Positions 6,765-14,207 of a DNA stretch of 39,783 nt are shown piece after piece. The position numbers and the translations under genes are program-made. Every line of letters begins with the position of its first letter. The stretch's first letter is position 1. Location of the stretch: positions 1 to 39,783 of the forward strand of contig JAAYGD010000002.1 of the NCBI GenBank assembly GCA_012727915.1. The letters are read 5' to 3'. Source of the stretch: Mycoplasmatota bacterium. Its GTDB lineage: Bacteria; Bacillota_I; Bacilli_A; RF39; UBA660. The notes beneath the pieces were generated by a model. It had not been told where the DNA came from and did no database searches. It worked only from the letters and a program-made list of their open reading frames with translations.

Positions 6765-7790
6765 TTATTTTTTTGTTTTATGACCTATTTTATATACGAT
6801 TATTACAAACACTATAAACAAAATTATATATAAAACTATACCAATTTTTTTGTCTATAACTGCATATATAATAGAGGAAAGCGCAAATAGGGAATTCATT
6901 AAGTATATTAATAATACTGTATTTCTATGGCTTATATTTAAACTTAATAATCTATGGTGCAAATGCATTTTGTCGGCAGTCATAATAGATTTTTTATTAA
7001 TAATTCTTCTTAATATTGCCCAAGCCGTATCAAGTATTGGAATTGCCATAATAAATAAAGGAACTACAAAAGATGTCAATGTAACGGATTTAAATCCTAA
7101 TATTGCAATTATAGATACAATATAACCTAATAACATAGCTCCACTATCTCCAAGATATATTTTAGCAGGATAAAAATTATGAATTAAGAATCCTAAAGTA
7201 GTTCCTAACATTATTAAAGTTAAATAAATATCTAAACCATTGTATTTACCAGACACAAACGATATTATAGCAATTGTAATAAAAAATATTTCTGATATAC
7301 CGGTAGCTAGTCCATCTAATCCATCAATAAAATTTACAGCATTAATCATTCCTAAAATGAATATAATAGATATTAATTGATCAAACATTCCAAAATCTAT
7401 ATATATTCCAAATGCATCAACCTTTTCTATAACCAAACCGCCGTATAAAACAACAATAATAGCCGCGATAAATTGACCAATAAATTTATATTTTGCCTTA
7501 ATTGGATTTAAATCATCAATCATACCAGTAATTAAAATTATAATTCCTCCTAATATAATAGGTATCATATCAATTATTTTGCTTGCAAATACCATATATC
7601 CGAATATAAATGTCAAAAAAATAACTAATCCTCCTAAGGTTGGCATAGGAATTTTATTAATTCTTCTTTTATTTGGTTTATCAACTGATTTAATATGAAA
7701 AGCTATTTTTTTTATAAAAGGTGTAATAATAAATGAAAATAAAAAAGTTGAAATTATAATTGTAACTATTTCTTTTGTATCTAAATACAT
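6765..7790 (-). CDS. tagO: Undecaprenyl-phosphate GlcNAc-1-phosphate transferase family (TagO/WecA)
   Basis: Integral membrane enzyme that transfers a sugar-1-phosphate from a UDP-sugar to undecaprenyl phosphate, starting wall teichoic acid or other wall polysaccharide synthesis. 341 aa with about ten membrane helices. Motifs of the MraY/WecA superfamily: IPMPTLGGLVIF, GMIDDLNPIKAKYKF (Asp-Asp metal/lipid site), NAVNFIDGLDGLATG, KIYLGDSGAMLLGY and the C-terminal HLHHRLL typical of WecA/TagO rather than MraY. Basic tail KIGHKTKK is cytoplasmic. It is downstream of rpiB and the DUF1146 gene, ten bases after the latter, probably the third gene of that operon. Ribosome site GAGAGGATAATT. Confidence 0.92.
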   Translation of the reverse strand: MYLDTKEIVTIIISTFLFSFIITPFIKKIAFHIKSVDKPNKRRINKIPMPTLGGLVIFLTFIFGYMVFASKIIDMIPIILGGIIILITGMIDDLNPIKAKYKFIGQFIAAIIVVLYGGLVIEKVDAFGIYIDFGMFDQLISIIFILGMINAVNFIDGLDGLATGISEIFFITIAIISFVSGKYNGLDIYLTLIMLGTTLGFLIHNFYPAKIYLGDSGAMLLGYIVSIIAILGFKSVTLTSFVVPLFIMAIPILDTAWAILRRIINKKSIMTADKMHLHHRLLSLNISHRNTVLLIYLMNSLFALSSIIYAVIDKKIGIVLYIILFIVFVIIVYKIGHKTKK

Positions 7791-7800
7791 AATTATCCTC

Positions 7801-8007
7801 TCATTTAATTAAAGAAAAAAGTTGATAAATATCGAATATAAAATTAGTAAATAAATAAGACAAACTTAGTGATATAAATAAATAAAATAATTTAATTTGA
7901 TTTGTGCTATTTTTTTTAAATGCATTTTCCATTTTTAAAGATGAAACACTCCATATTGAAAATGGAATAATTATTAAATATATTATCAATTTAACATTCA
8001 TTTTCAT
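7801..8007 (-). CDS. DUF1146 family two-helix membrane protein
   Basis: A 68-aa protein with two membrane helices: LIIYLIIIPFSIWSVSSL (about residues 7-24) and LFYLFISLSLSYLFTNFIF (about 40-58), joined by a short polar loop KMENAFKKNSTNQIK. Length and layout match DUF1146 (YwzB-like) proteins of Bacillota, often near ATP-synthase or wall genes; no function is established. The start overlaps the end of rpiB, so translation is probably coupled; a second in-frame ATG two codons later is equally possible. Next gene is tagO. Confidence 0.75.
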   Translation of the reverse strand: MKMNVKLIIYLIIIPFSIWSVSSLKMENAFKKNSTNQIKLFYLFISLSLSYLFTNFIFDIYQLFSLIK

Positions 8008-8431
8008 AATCCTTTATTTTTTCAATTCTTTTCAAATGTCTTTCTTCTATTTCAAAATTACTTGTTAAAAATTTATCAATAATTTTTTTTGCTTTTCTAA
8101 AACTTAATGCACCACTTATTGCTATTGCATTTGCATTATTATGCTTTCTAGCATAAAGAGAGTCAGTTGTACTATCAGCTTTAACACATAAAACACCATG
8201 AACTTTATTAAGAGCTATTGACATACCTATTCCCGTTTTACATATAGCAATACCAAAATCAATAGATTTATTTATAAGATTGCTTCCTAATTTAAACGCA
8301 AAATCAGGATAATCAACAGATTCTTCACTGTTTGTGCCATAATCCATTACCTCATATTTATCAACTAAATACAAAATTAATTTTTTCTTTAAAATATATC
8401 CACCATGATCAGAAACTATACCTATTTTCAT
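7991..8431 (-). CDS. rpiB: RpiB/LacAB family sugar-phosphate isomerase (ribose-5-phosphate isomerase B)
   Basis: Interconverts ribose-5-phosphate and ribulose-5-phosphate in the pentose phosphate pathway. 146 aa. Family motifs: KIGIVSDHGGYILKKKL at the N-terminus (usual DHAG is DHGG here), DYGTNSEESVDYPDFA, the catalytic-cysteine loop ICKTGIGMSIALNK (usually CGTGIGM; Cys kept, Gly changed to Lys), and the C-terminal RHLKRIEKI. The ATG at 8431 is chosen because GGAGG lies five bases upstream; four earlier codons are open but would start inside that site. It lies just after the rpmE terminator and is followed by overlapping DUF1146 and tagO. The substituted loop means a different phosphosugar is possible. 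Confidence 0.9.
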   Translation of the reverse strand: MKIGIVSDHGGYILKKKLILYLVDKYEVMDYGTNSEESVDYPDFAFKLGSNLINKSIDFGIAICKTGIGMSIALNKVHGVLCVKADSTTDSLYARKHNNANAIAISGALSFRKAKKIIDKFLTSNFEIEERHLKRIEKIKDYENEC

Positions 8432-8457
8432 ATGTGCCTCCATATATATTATATAAC

Positions 8458-8483
8458 AAAAAAAAGATAATTTAAATTATCTT
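8458..8483 (-). terminator. Terminator after rpmE
   Basis: Perfect 20-bp palindrome (8464-8483, arms AAGATAATTT/AAATTATCTT) followed on the minus strand by eight U (8465-8458) and then GTTATATAAT, which may be the start of the rpiB promoter. Confidence 0.85.
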
Positions 8484-8685
8484 AATTTTCTATTCCATGT
8501 TTTTTGTTAAATTTTTCTATTTGTCCAGCTTTTGATTTTCTATTAACTTGTTTTCCTTGATAAAATGGATGACATTCAGAACAAACTTCAACATGAATTT
8601 CATCTTGTGTTGACTTAGTTTCAAATGATGATCCACATGCACAAGTAACTTTTGAATCTTTATATAAACTTGCTTTTTTACTCAT
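8482..8685 (-). CDS. rpmE: 50S ribosomal protein L31, zinc-containing type
   Basis: 67 aa. Zinc ligands: CAC near residue 15-17 and CSECHPFY near 36-43, so this is the Cys-containing (C+) paralogue that stores zinc and links the subunits. The family end FYQGKQ followed by a basic region and FNKKHG is present. Strong ribosome site (CAAGGAGGTTATC). It has its own consensus-like promoter at 8716-8744 and a terminator, so it is a single-gene unit between murA and rpiB. In B. subtilis rho lies between murZ and rpmE; it is missing here. Confidence 0.96.
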   Translation of the reverse strand: MSKKASLYKDSKVTCACGSSFETKSTQDEIHVEVCSECHPFYQGKQVNRKSKAGQIEKFNKKHGIEN

Positions 8686-8715
8686 GATAACCTCCTTGAT
8701 AAATAAACTTTATAT

Positions 8716-8744
8716 AGTATATCATTATAAATTGCAATTATCAA
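8716..8744 (-). promoter_or_regulatory. rpmE promoter
   Basis: Minus strand TTGATA (8744-8739), 17-base spacer, TATACT (8721-8716). These are the same hexamers and spacing as the SRP RNA promoter at 33853. No Zur-like dyad is evident. Confidence 0.7.
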
Positions 8745-8750
8745 GAAAAA

Positions 8751-10001
8751 TTAATCTTCTATACTAATTTTTGCACCAACTTCTTGAAGTTTTTCAACAA
8801 TCATTGAATAACCTCTCAAAATATGTTCAGAATTTTCTATTTCGGTTTTTCCTTTTGCAATTAATCCTGCAATCACTACACAAGCACCGCCTCTTAAATC
8901 AGTAGCTTGAACAACTTTCCCTTTTAAATTTGTTTTACCAGTTATATATGCTTTTTTATCTTCAATTCTTACTTTTGCTCCCATTCTTTCTAATTGTTCT
9001 AAATTTTTAAATCTGTTTTCATATAATGTTTCTTCAATAGAGCTTACTCCGTTACATTGTGTTAAAAAAGTTGATAATGGTTGTTGTAAATCAGTTGGAA
9101 AACCTGGGAATCCCAATGTTTTAATACTGATAGGTTTCAAATAATCAACCGAATTAATAATGCAATGATCATCTTTAACAACAATATCTACTCCAGATTC
9201 CTTAAGTTTTAATATTAATGATTCTAAATGTTCTGGAATGATATTTTCTATAACTAAATCTTTCCCTAATAATGAAGCAATAATAATATACGTTCCAGCT
9301 TCTATTCTATCAGGTATTACCTCAATAGATGCTTTCTTTAATGATTCTACACCTTCAATTATTATTATACTTGTTCCCGCTCCTCTAATCTTTGCTCCCA
9401 TATTATTTAAAAATGTTGCAATATTTACTATTTCTGGTTCCTTAGCGGCATTATTAATAGTAGTAATTCCTTCTGCCTTAACTGCAACCAACATTGTATT
9501 TACAGTAGCTCCAACACTTGGCATATCCAAATATACTTCTCCACCAATTAATTTATCAGCGAAAACCGTATATTTATTACCTTCTTCTATTACTGTTGCC
9601 CCCAAAGCTCTATAACCTTTTAATGTTTGATCTATCGGTCTAGAACCAATAGAACATCCTCCAGGAAAATACATACAAGCCTTTTTATATTTTGCTAATA
9701 ATGCCGACATAAAATAATAGGATGCCCTCAATTTCTTTGAAATTTCTTCGGGTATTTCTTTTGACTCTATTTTTGAAGGATCAATTTTTATAGTTCCGCT
9801 TCTTCCTTTTACTGTAGCTCCTAAAAAAGTTAATATCTCTTCCATAGCTTCAGTATCAGAAATTTCAGGAACATTGTTAATAGTTACTTCTTCATCACAT
9901 AATATTGCAGCAGGAATTAGAGCAACAGTACTATTCTTTGCACCACTAATTTCTATTTTTCCTTTTAATTTCTTATTTCCTTCTATAATTATTTTAGACA
10001 C
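8751..10001 (-). CDS. murA: UDP-N-acetylglucosamine 1-carboxyvinyltransferase
   Basis: First committed step of peptidoglycan synthesis: transfers enolpyruvyl from PEP to UDP-GlcNAc. 416 aa. Motifs: KIEISGAKNSTVALIPAAIL (residues about 15-34), the active-site loop YFPGGCSIGSRPIDQ with catalytic Cys116 (target of fosfomycin), DRIEAGTYIIIA, and the C-terminal DLRGGACVVIAG and ILRGYSMIVEKL. The start is a GTG at 10001 preceded by GGGAGG. It is 12 bases after fba, the fba-murZ neighbourhood of Bacillus, so it corresponds to the MurZ/MurAB paralogue by context. Cotranscription with fba is likely. Confidence 0.96.
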   Translation of the reverse strand: MSKIIIEGNKKLKGKIEISGAKNSTVALIPAAILCDEEVTINNVPEISDTEAMEEILTFLGATVKGRSGTIKIDPSKIESKEIPEEISKKLRASYYFMSALLAKYKKACMYFPGGCSIGSRPIDQTLKGYRALGATVIEEGNKYTVFADKLIGGEVYLDMPSVGATVNTMLVAVKAEGITTINNAAKEPEIVNIATFLNNMGAKIRGAGTSIIIIEGVESLKKASIEVIPDRIEAGTYIIIASLLGKDLVIENIIPEHLESLILKLKESGVDIVVKDDHCIINSVDYLKPISIKTLGFPGFPTDLQQPLSTFLTQCNGVSSIEETLYENRFKNLEQLERMGAKVRIEDKKAYITGKTNLKGKVVQATDLRGGACVVIAGLIAKGKTEIENSEHILRGYSMIVEKLQEVGAKISIED

Positions 10002-10013
10002 AAAACCTCCCTA

Positions 10014-10862
10014 TTAAGCTTTATTTTTACTTCCAAACAAATTGATTTTTTTATCAATAACATTTTTAATTGCTTCTTCTCCAGATGATATTATTTTTCT
10101 AGGATCATATTCTGTTTTGTTTACACCAATAAAATTCCTAACAGCTTCATTCCAAGCACTTTTTAATTCAGTATCAATATTTATTTTAGAAATACCAATA
10201 TTTACTGATTCTTTTATTAAATAATCATTTACTCCAGTTCCACCATGTAAAACCAAAGGTACTTTTACTGATTCTTTAATTTTTTTCATTCTTTCGAAAT
10301 CTATATTGAGTTCTCCTTTATAAAAACCATGGACTGTTCCTAAAGCGGGCGCTAATGAAGTAACTCCAGTTTCTTCAACAAATTTTATACACTCATTAAC
10401 ATCTGCATACCTTATATTTGCGCTTATATTATCTTCTATTCCGCCAATTGACCCTACCTCTGCTTCAATAGATACATTTCTTTTTAAAGCATATTCAACA
10501 ACTTCTTTTGTAATACGAATATTTTCTTCTAATATATTTTTAGATGAATCTATCATAACCGATGTAAAACCAGCATCTATAGCTTTTTTGCATGAATCTA
10601 CACTAGTTCCATGATCTAAATGAAGTACAACTGGTATCCTTATATTTAAATCTTTTATCATAGCGTTGACTATTGAATATACTACATTGTATCCTCCCAT
10701 ATATTTTATGGCGCCTTCACTAGCACCCAATATTACGGGACTCTTTAGTTCTTCACACTTTTCTAATATATATTTAATCCATTCAAGATTAGTAATATTA
10801 AATTGAGGAATTGCATATTTTTCAATAACAGCTTTTTTAAATATTTCATTTGAATTAATCAT
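10014..10862 (-). CDS. fba: Class II fructose-bisphosphate aldolase
   Basis: Zinc-dependent glycolytic aldolase that cleaves fructose-1,6-bisphosphate to two triose phosphates. 282 aa, normal for the class. It shows AIPQFNITNLEW near the N-terminus, PVVLHLDHGT with a zinc-binding His (about residue 83), VMIDSS, EAEVGSIGG (catalytic region), a VHGFYKG zinc-His segment, LVLHGGTGV with the last zinc His, and KINIDTELKSAW. A tagatose-bisphosphate aldolase role cannot be ruled out, but genome position next to murA supports fba. Own promoter at 10881-10909; ribosome site AAGGAGAATAAG. Confidence 0.95.
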   Translation of the reverse strand: MINSNEIFKKAVIEKYAIPQFNITNLEWIKYILEKCEELKSPVILGASEGAIKYMGGYNVVYSIVNAMIKDLNIRIPVVLHLDHGTSVDSCKKAIDAGFTSVMIDSSKNILEENIRITKEVVEYALKRNVSIEAEVGSIGGIEDNISANIRYADVNECIKFVEETGVTSLAPALGTVHGFYKGELNIDFERMKKIKESVKVPLVLHGGTGVNDYLIKESVNIGISKINIDTELKSAWNEAVRNFIGVNKTEYDPRKIISSGEEAIKNVIDKKINLFGSKNKA

Positions 10863-10880
10863 CTTATTCTCCTTAATCTA

Positions 10881-10909
10881 ATATTATTATCAATTTTATT
10901 TAATGTCAA
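10881..10909 (-). promoter_or_regulatory. fba-murA promoter
   Basis: Minus strand TTGACA (10909-10904), 17-base spacer, TAATAT (10886-10881), ending about 19 bases before the fba ATG. It lies right after the terminator of the surface-protein pair. Confidence 0.65.
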
Positions 10910-10911
10910 AT

Positions 10912-10941
10912 AAAAAAAGACATCTTTTCAAAAAGATGTCT
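10912..10941 (-). terminator. Terminator of the surface-protein operon
   Basis: Minus strand AGACATCTTTT/AAAAGATGTCT, 11-bp stem (10941-10931 with 10928-10918), 2-base loop region, then seven U. It is three bases after the stop of the membrane-anchored protein gene. Confidence 0.9.
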
Positions 10942-10943
10942 AA

Positions 10944-12185
10944 TTATTTGTTTAATGTTGGGTAATTACTACACAATACATTAATTTGTATATTAACTTT
11001 GTTTTGAAGCTCTGTCGCTTTTTCCATATAATTTCCTATATTAGGATCATTTATAAATGGTAATTTTTCAATTGCATATCCTAAAACAACTAACTCTTCA
11101 ATCGGATTATATTCTAGATTATCATCAACTTTTTTAGATATATTATCAATTAAACCAAAAATAAATTTATAATTATTTGGATTCTTTTTATATTCAATAA
11201 ATTTTTCTTCTACTTCTTCAAGTCTTGCTTTTGCATCTAAATCTTTTGTAAACAAATTAGATAAACCATATTCTTTACCAAGATATTTACTAAAATTTGA
11301 AATACCACTTTCTAAAGTTCCTCTTATATAATCAAATTTATTTTGTGAGCTAGATTTATCATTTAATAAATTATCTAATCCATTATTTATAAAATCATAT
11401 AAATCATTTAAACTATTTTCAGAAAACAATATATCTGTTTCAATACCTATATTATTTTCGCCTTCTTTTTTTGCTCCATCGAGCATAGCATTTCTATAAT
11501 TACTTAATATTTCTTTTTCTGAATTAAGTAGTTCTAACACCTCTTTAGTAGCTAATGGTCTCAAAGTTGGTGTTGGCGCTTGTGTTGGCAATTGTGTTGG
11601 TGTTGGTGCTTGTGTTGGTGCTTGTGTTGGTGCTTGTGTTGGTGCTTGTGTTGGCGCTTGTGTTGGCAATTGTGTTGTTTCAGTAACAACATCAACTAAC
11701 CCTGTTTGATTATTAGATAAGTTAGATACATCTTTATTTTTATTTTTATTTACCAATGTATAAGCATACAATCCAATTGCAGCCGCTGTTACTAAAGATA
11801 AAAAGATTGCTACCGCTTTCTTGTCTTTGGATTTTTGGCTATTTTTAGCATCTTTAATTTTTTGTTTATCTGCCTCTTGTCTTATTTTTATGGATTGAAG
11901 TATATTTGTATTTTCTTTGGTTGCATTAAATATGACATTGTATTTTTTATCTTCATTTGAATAAATTGTTTTAATGTATCCATTAGATTCTTCAACACTA
12001 TCAATATTTAAAACTAAAGAGTCAATAATAGGTTTCAATTCTTTTATTTTTTCTTTTCCTCTTACTACGGTTTTAATCAAATCTTTTTCTTCATATACTA
12101 CTGAACCATTATATTCCAAAGAATATAAAGCTATATAATCTCCGTATATTTTATATTTTACTATATTATTAATTTCATAATTCAT
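10944..12185 (-). CDS. Membrane-anchored surface protein with TQAP-repeat stalk, unknown function
   Basis: A 413-aa protein I do not recognise. Residues 1-105 form a charged, beta-rich cytoplasmic domain (YKIYGDYIALYSLEYNGSVVYEE); 106-123 is strongly basic; 124-145 is one membrane helix (AVAIFLSLVTAAAIGLYAY), so by the positive-inside rule the C-terminus is outside. Residues 147-170 are Asn/Thr-rich, 171-210 a Thr-Gln-Ala-Pro/Thr-Gln-Leu-Pro repeat forming an extended stalk, and 213-413 a helical outer domain. That domain begins with a pattern NAx3GAxxEGxxNIGxETD (about 232-251) that also occurs in the secreted protein encoded just upstream, so the two are related. No LPxTG. The ribosome site is AAAGGGGGTAA, unusually G-rich, as in its partner. 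Second gene of a two-gene operon ended by a strong terminator. Might be an adhesin, sensor or assembly partner; none is shown. Confidence 0.7.
   Translation of the reverse strand: MNYEINNIVKYKIYGDYIALYSLEYNGSVVYEEKDLIKTVVRGKEKIKELKPIIDSLVLNIDSVEESNGYIKTIYSNEDKKYNVIFNATKENTNILQSIKIRQEADKQKIKDAKNSQKSKDKKAVAIFLSLVTAAAIGLYAYTLVNKNKNKDVSNLSNNQTGLVDVVTETTQLPTQAPTQAPTQAPTQAPTQAPTPTQLPTQAPTPTLRPLATKEVLELLNSEKEILSNYRNAMLDGAKKEGENNIGIETDILFSENSLNDLYDFINNGLDNLLNDKSSSQNKFDYIRGTLESGISNFSKYLGKEYGLSNLFTKDLDAKARLEEVEEKFIEYKKNPNNYKFIFGLIDNISKKVDDNLEYNPIEELVVLGYAIEKLPFINDPNIGNYMEKATELQNKVNIQINVLCSNYPTLNK
11556..11675 (-). repeat. 12-bp tandem repeat encoding Thr-Gln-Ala-Pro stalk
   Basis: Ten near-identical 12-bp units (plus strand GGTGCTTGTGTT and variants with GGCAATTGTGTT or a six-base half unit). 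Because the unit is a multiple of three, copy-number change lengthens or shortens the stalk without frameshift. The G+T strand bias is strong compared with the surrounding gene. Confidence 0.85.
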
Positions 12186-12213
12186 AAATATTACCCCCTT
12201 TTAATAAATAATA

Positions 12214-13359
12214 TTAAGCTTTCTTTTTTATTGTTTTTGCTCTAGCTTCTTCAACAATAGGATATATTGCATTATCATCTAAATCCACTATAAAGTTACC
12301 AGGCATATTAATTAAAATATTTTCGTTATTCATGTTTACTAACACGTTAGCTAAAATTTGAGTTGCTTTGCCTTGCAATTCGTTTTCAACTAAACCCGCT
12401 GGATTTAACATATCATTTCTTTGTTTTTCGCTTATATTGTTTGCAATTATGCCGTTCATTGCTTGAATTGCTTTGTTTTCAACATCGTTAATATCTCTAA
12501 TTAATCCATATAAAGACAAATATTCATCATTGTCTTCGTGTTTAATTGCATTAACTCGATTAACTAATTCATTTAATTCTTCCTCTGTGTAATCTTTTCT
12601 TTGAAACATATGAGTAGAAAATTCTGTAAATATTGTTCCGCTTTCATTATTTGCAAAAAAAACTATTTTTCTCTCATCGTTATTTTCGTCCAAATACATT
12701 ATTGATCTTCCGTCTCTTGGATTTACAGTTCCATTTTCTTTCTCTTCGTATATGTAATTCGCAGGTATTGATGCTGCTGCTCCCGCTAAAATACAAACAC
12801 TTACGATTTCTATCATAGTTGAATATGGATATCTATCAAGACCTCTAAAAGATCTAAAAATTTGATCATAAGAATCTTTATTTCCAATTAAATGAACATA
12901 TTGATATCTATCTTCTTCTCTTCTAAATAGTTCTTTTTCAGCTTTGTCAACAACATAATTAGATATTCTAAAATTTTCTTTATTATATTTACCAAAATAA
13001 TAAGCTACTCTTTCTACAAAAATAGATGCTTTTTGTGCTTCTTTGTTAATATCTTGCCAATCTAAATCATCAAAAGGATATCTTCCGTTTACTAACATAA
13101 GTGCATTATATGCAGTATCTAAATTTGCCATTACATCAGTTTCTAACCCAATATTTTCTATTCCTTCAAGAGCAGCGCCTTCCTTATAAGCATTCAAAAA
13201 AGCCACTACATCTCTAGAATATGTCCTATTTGGATAAGTAACTGTTTTTTCTTGATTAAGTGGTCTTTCACTAGCGCTTGCAGTTACTAAATTTGATGCC
13301 CCCATATTCATTAAAGTAATTAATGCCAACATTGAAGCTATTTTTTTATTTTTATTCAT
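12214..13359 (-). CDS. Secreted protein related to the neighbouring stalk protein, unknown function
   Basis: A 381-aa protein I do not recognise. A classical signal peptide (MNKNKK, hydrophobic ASMLALITLMNMGASNLV, cleavage likely after residue 28-30 in TASASER) directs export. The mature part starts with the pattern NAx3GAxxEGxxNIGxETD (about 56-75) shared with the stalk protein at 10944, followed by a helical region (VAYYFGKYNKENFRISN) that can also be aligned to it. A hydrophobic stretch IEIVSVCILAGAAASIPA (about 180-197) might be a buried helix or second membrane segment. A beta-rich part with DERKIVFFANNESGTIF follows, and the C-terminus ends in a basic ARAKTIKKKA. No wall-anchoring signal. 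Ribosome site AAAAAGGGGGATTTT. First gene of the operon, with a near-consensus promoter, so probably abundant. Confidence 0.7.
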   Translation of the reverse strand: MNKNKKIASMLALITLMNMGASNLVTASASERPLNQEKTVTYPNRTYSRDVVAFLNAYKEGAALEGIENIGLETDVMANLDTAYNALMLVNGRYPFDDLDWQDINKEAQKASIFVERVAYYFGKYNKENFRISNYVVDKAEKELFRREEDRYQYVHLIGNKDSYDQIFRSFRGLDRYPYSTMIEIVSVCILAGAAASIPANYIYEEKENGTVNPRDGRSIMYLDENNDERKIVFFANNESGTIFTEFSTHMFQRKDYTEEELNELVNRVNAIKHEDNDEYLSLYGLIRDINDVENKAIQAMNGIIANNISEKQRNDMLNPAGLVENELQGKATQILANVLVNMNNENILINMPGNFIVDLDDNAIYPIVEEARAKTIKKKA

Positions 13360-13390
13360 AAAATCCCCCTTTTTGAATAATTTGGTTGTT

Positions 13391-13418
13391 ATTATACATC
13401 TTTTTTATTATTTGTCAA
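13391..13418 (-). promoter_or_regulatory. Near-consensus promoter of the surface-protein pair
   Basis: Minus strand TTGACA (13418-13413), 16-base spacer ending in TG, TATAAT (13396-13391). Both hexamers are perfect sigma-A consensus. It lies inside the last codons of prmC; the TAA stop of prmC is part of the -10. Confidence 0.75.
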
Positions 13419-14207
13419 GTTATGTATGAATATCATTCTATCTCTTCCTTGTAAATCTTTTTTTACTTCAATTTTTATATTGGTTAAATTAGCTTCTATT
13501 ATTGAAATAATATCATCTTTTTGAGAAGATCCTATTTCAAATGCAATAACAAAATCATCTTCTAAAACTTTATTAATATCTTTTAATATTTTATTATAAT
13601 AAAACAAACCATTTTCTCTTGCATATAAAGCTAAATGCGGTTCATTATTTTTAACCATTTTATCTATTTTATAAGTTCTTGCTATATAAGGCGGATTGCA
13701 TATAATAACATTAAATTTTTCTTTTTTATTTACAAATGGATCTAACAAATTTCCTTTTACGATTTTAATATCTATTTGTTTTGAATTTTCTTTTGCTACT
13801 AATAATGCTTTACTACTTATATCTGATATTGTAATATCTATATTAGGCAATTCTTTTTTTATTGTAATTCCAATACAACCCGATCCAGTACCCAAATCCA
13901 ACACTTTTACTTTGTTATTAAAATGTCTTTTAATATATTTAATTGTGTTTTCCACAAGTTCTTCGGTTTCAAATCTAGGAATAAGTACATTTTTATTTAC
14001 TTTATAGTCATATCCATAAAAATTTGTTTTTTCTAAAACATATTGTAAGGGTTCTTTTTTCAATCTTTTTATTAATCTTATTTGTTTTTTTATATCATAA
14101 TTAGATATATTTTTTATAAAATAGTTGGAATCTAAATCACTTAACCCTGTTTTTTTGCAATAAGAAAAAAGATCAATTGTTTTGTAATTTTCTTCTTTGA
14201 TCTTCAT
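13392..14207 (-). CDS. prmC: Peptide chain release factor N5-glutamine methyltransferase
   Basis: Methylates the Gln of the GGQ motif in release factors, raising termination efficiency. 271 aa. The N-terminal helical domain (about 1-85) includes EPLQYVLEKTNFYG and the substrate-binding VLIPRFETEELVE; the SAM-binding core has VLDLGTGSGCIGI (about residues 115-127); the catalytic NPPY is in IICNPPYIARTY. The gene starts inside the 3' end of prfA (35-base overlap) with GAGGG upstream of the ATG, so expression of the enzyme is coupled to its substrate PrfA, the common bacterial arrangement. Confidence 0.97.
   Translation of the reverse strand: MKIKEENYKTIDLFSYCKKTGLSDLDSNYFIKNISNYDIKKQIRLIKRLKKEPLQYVLEKTNFYGYDYKVNKNVLIPRFETEELVENTIKYIKRHFNNKVKVLDLGTGSGCIGITIKKELPNIDITISDISSKALLVAKENSKQIDIKIVKGNLLDPFVNKKEKFNVIICNPPYIARTYKIDKMVKNNEPHLALYARENGLFYYNKILKDINKVLEDDFVIAFEIGSSQKDDIISIIEANLTNIKIEVKKDLQGRDRMIFIHNLTNNKKDV

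Noticed and set aside
11556-11675. 12-bp repeats as a regulatory array
   Set aside because: They are within a reading frame and keep it in phase, encoding a Thr-Gln-Ala-Pro stalk.
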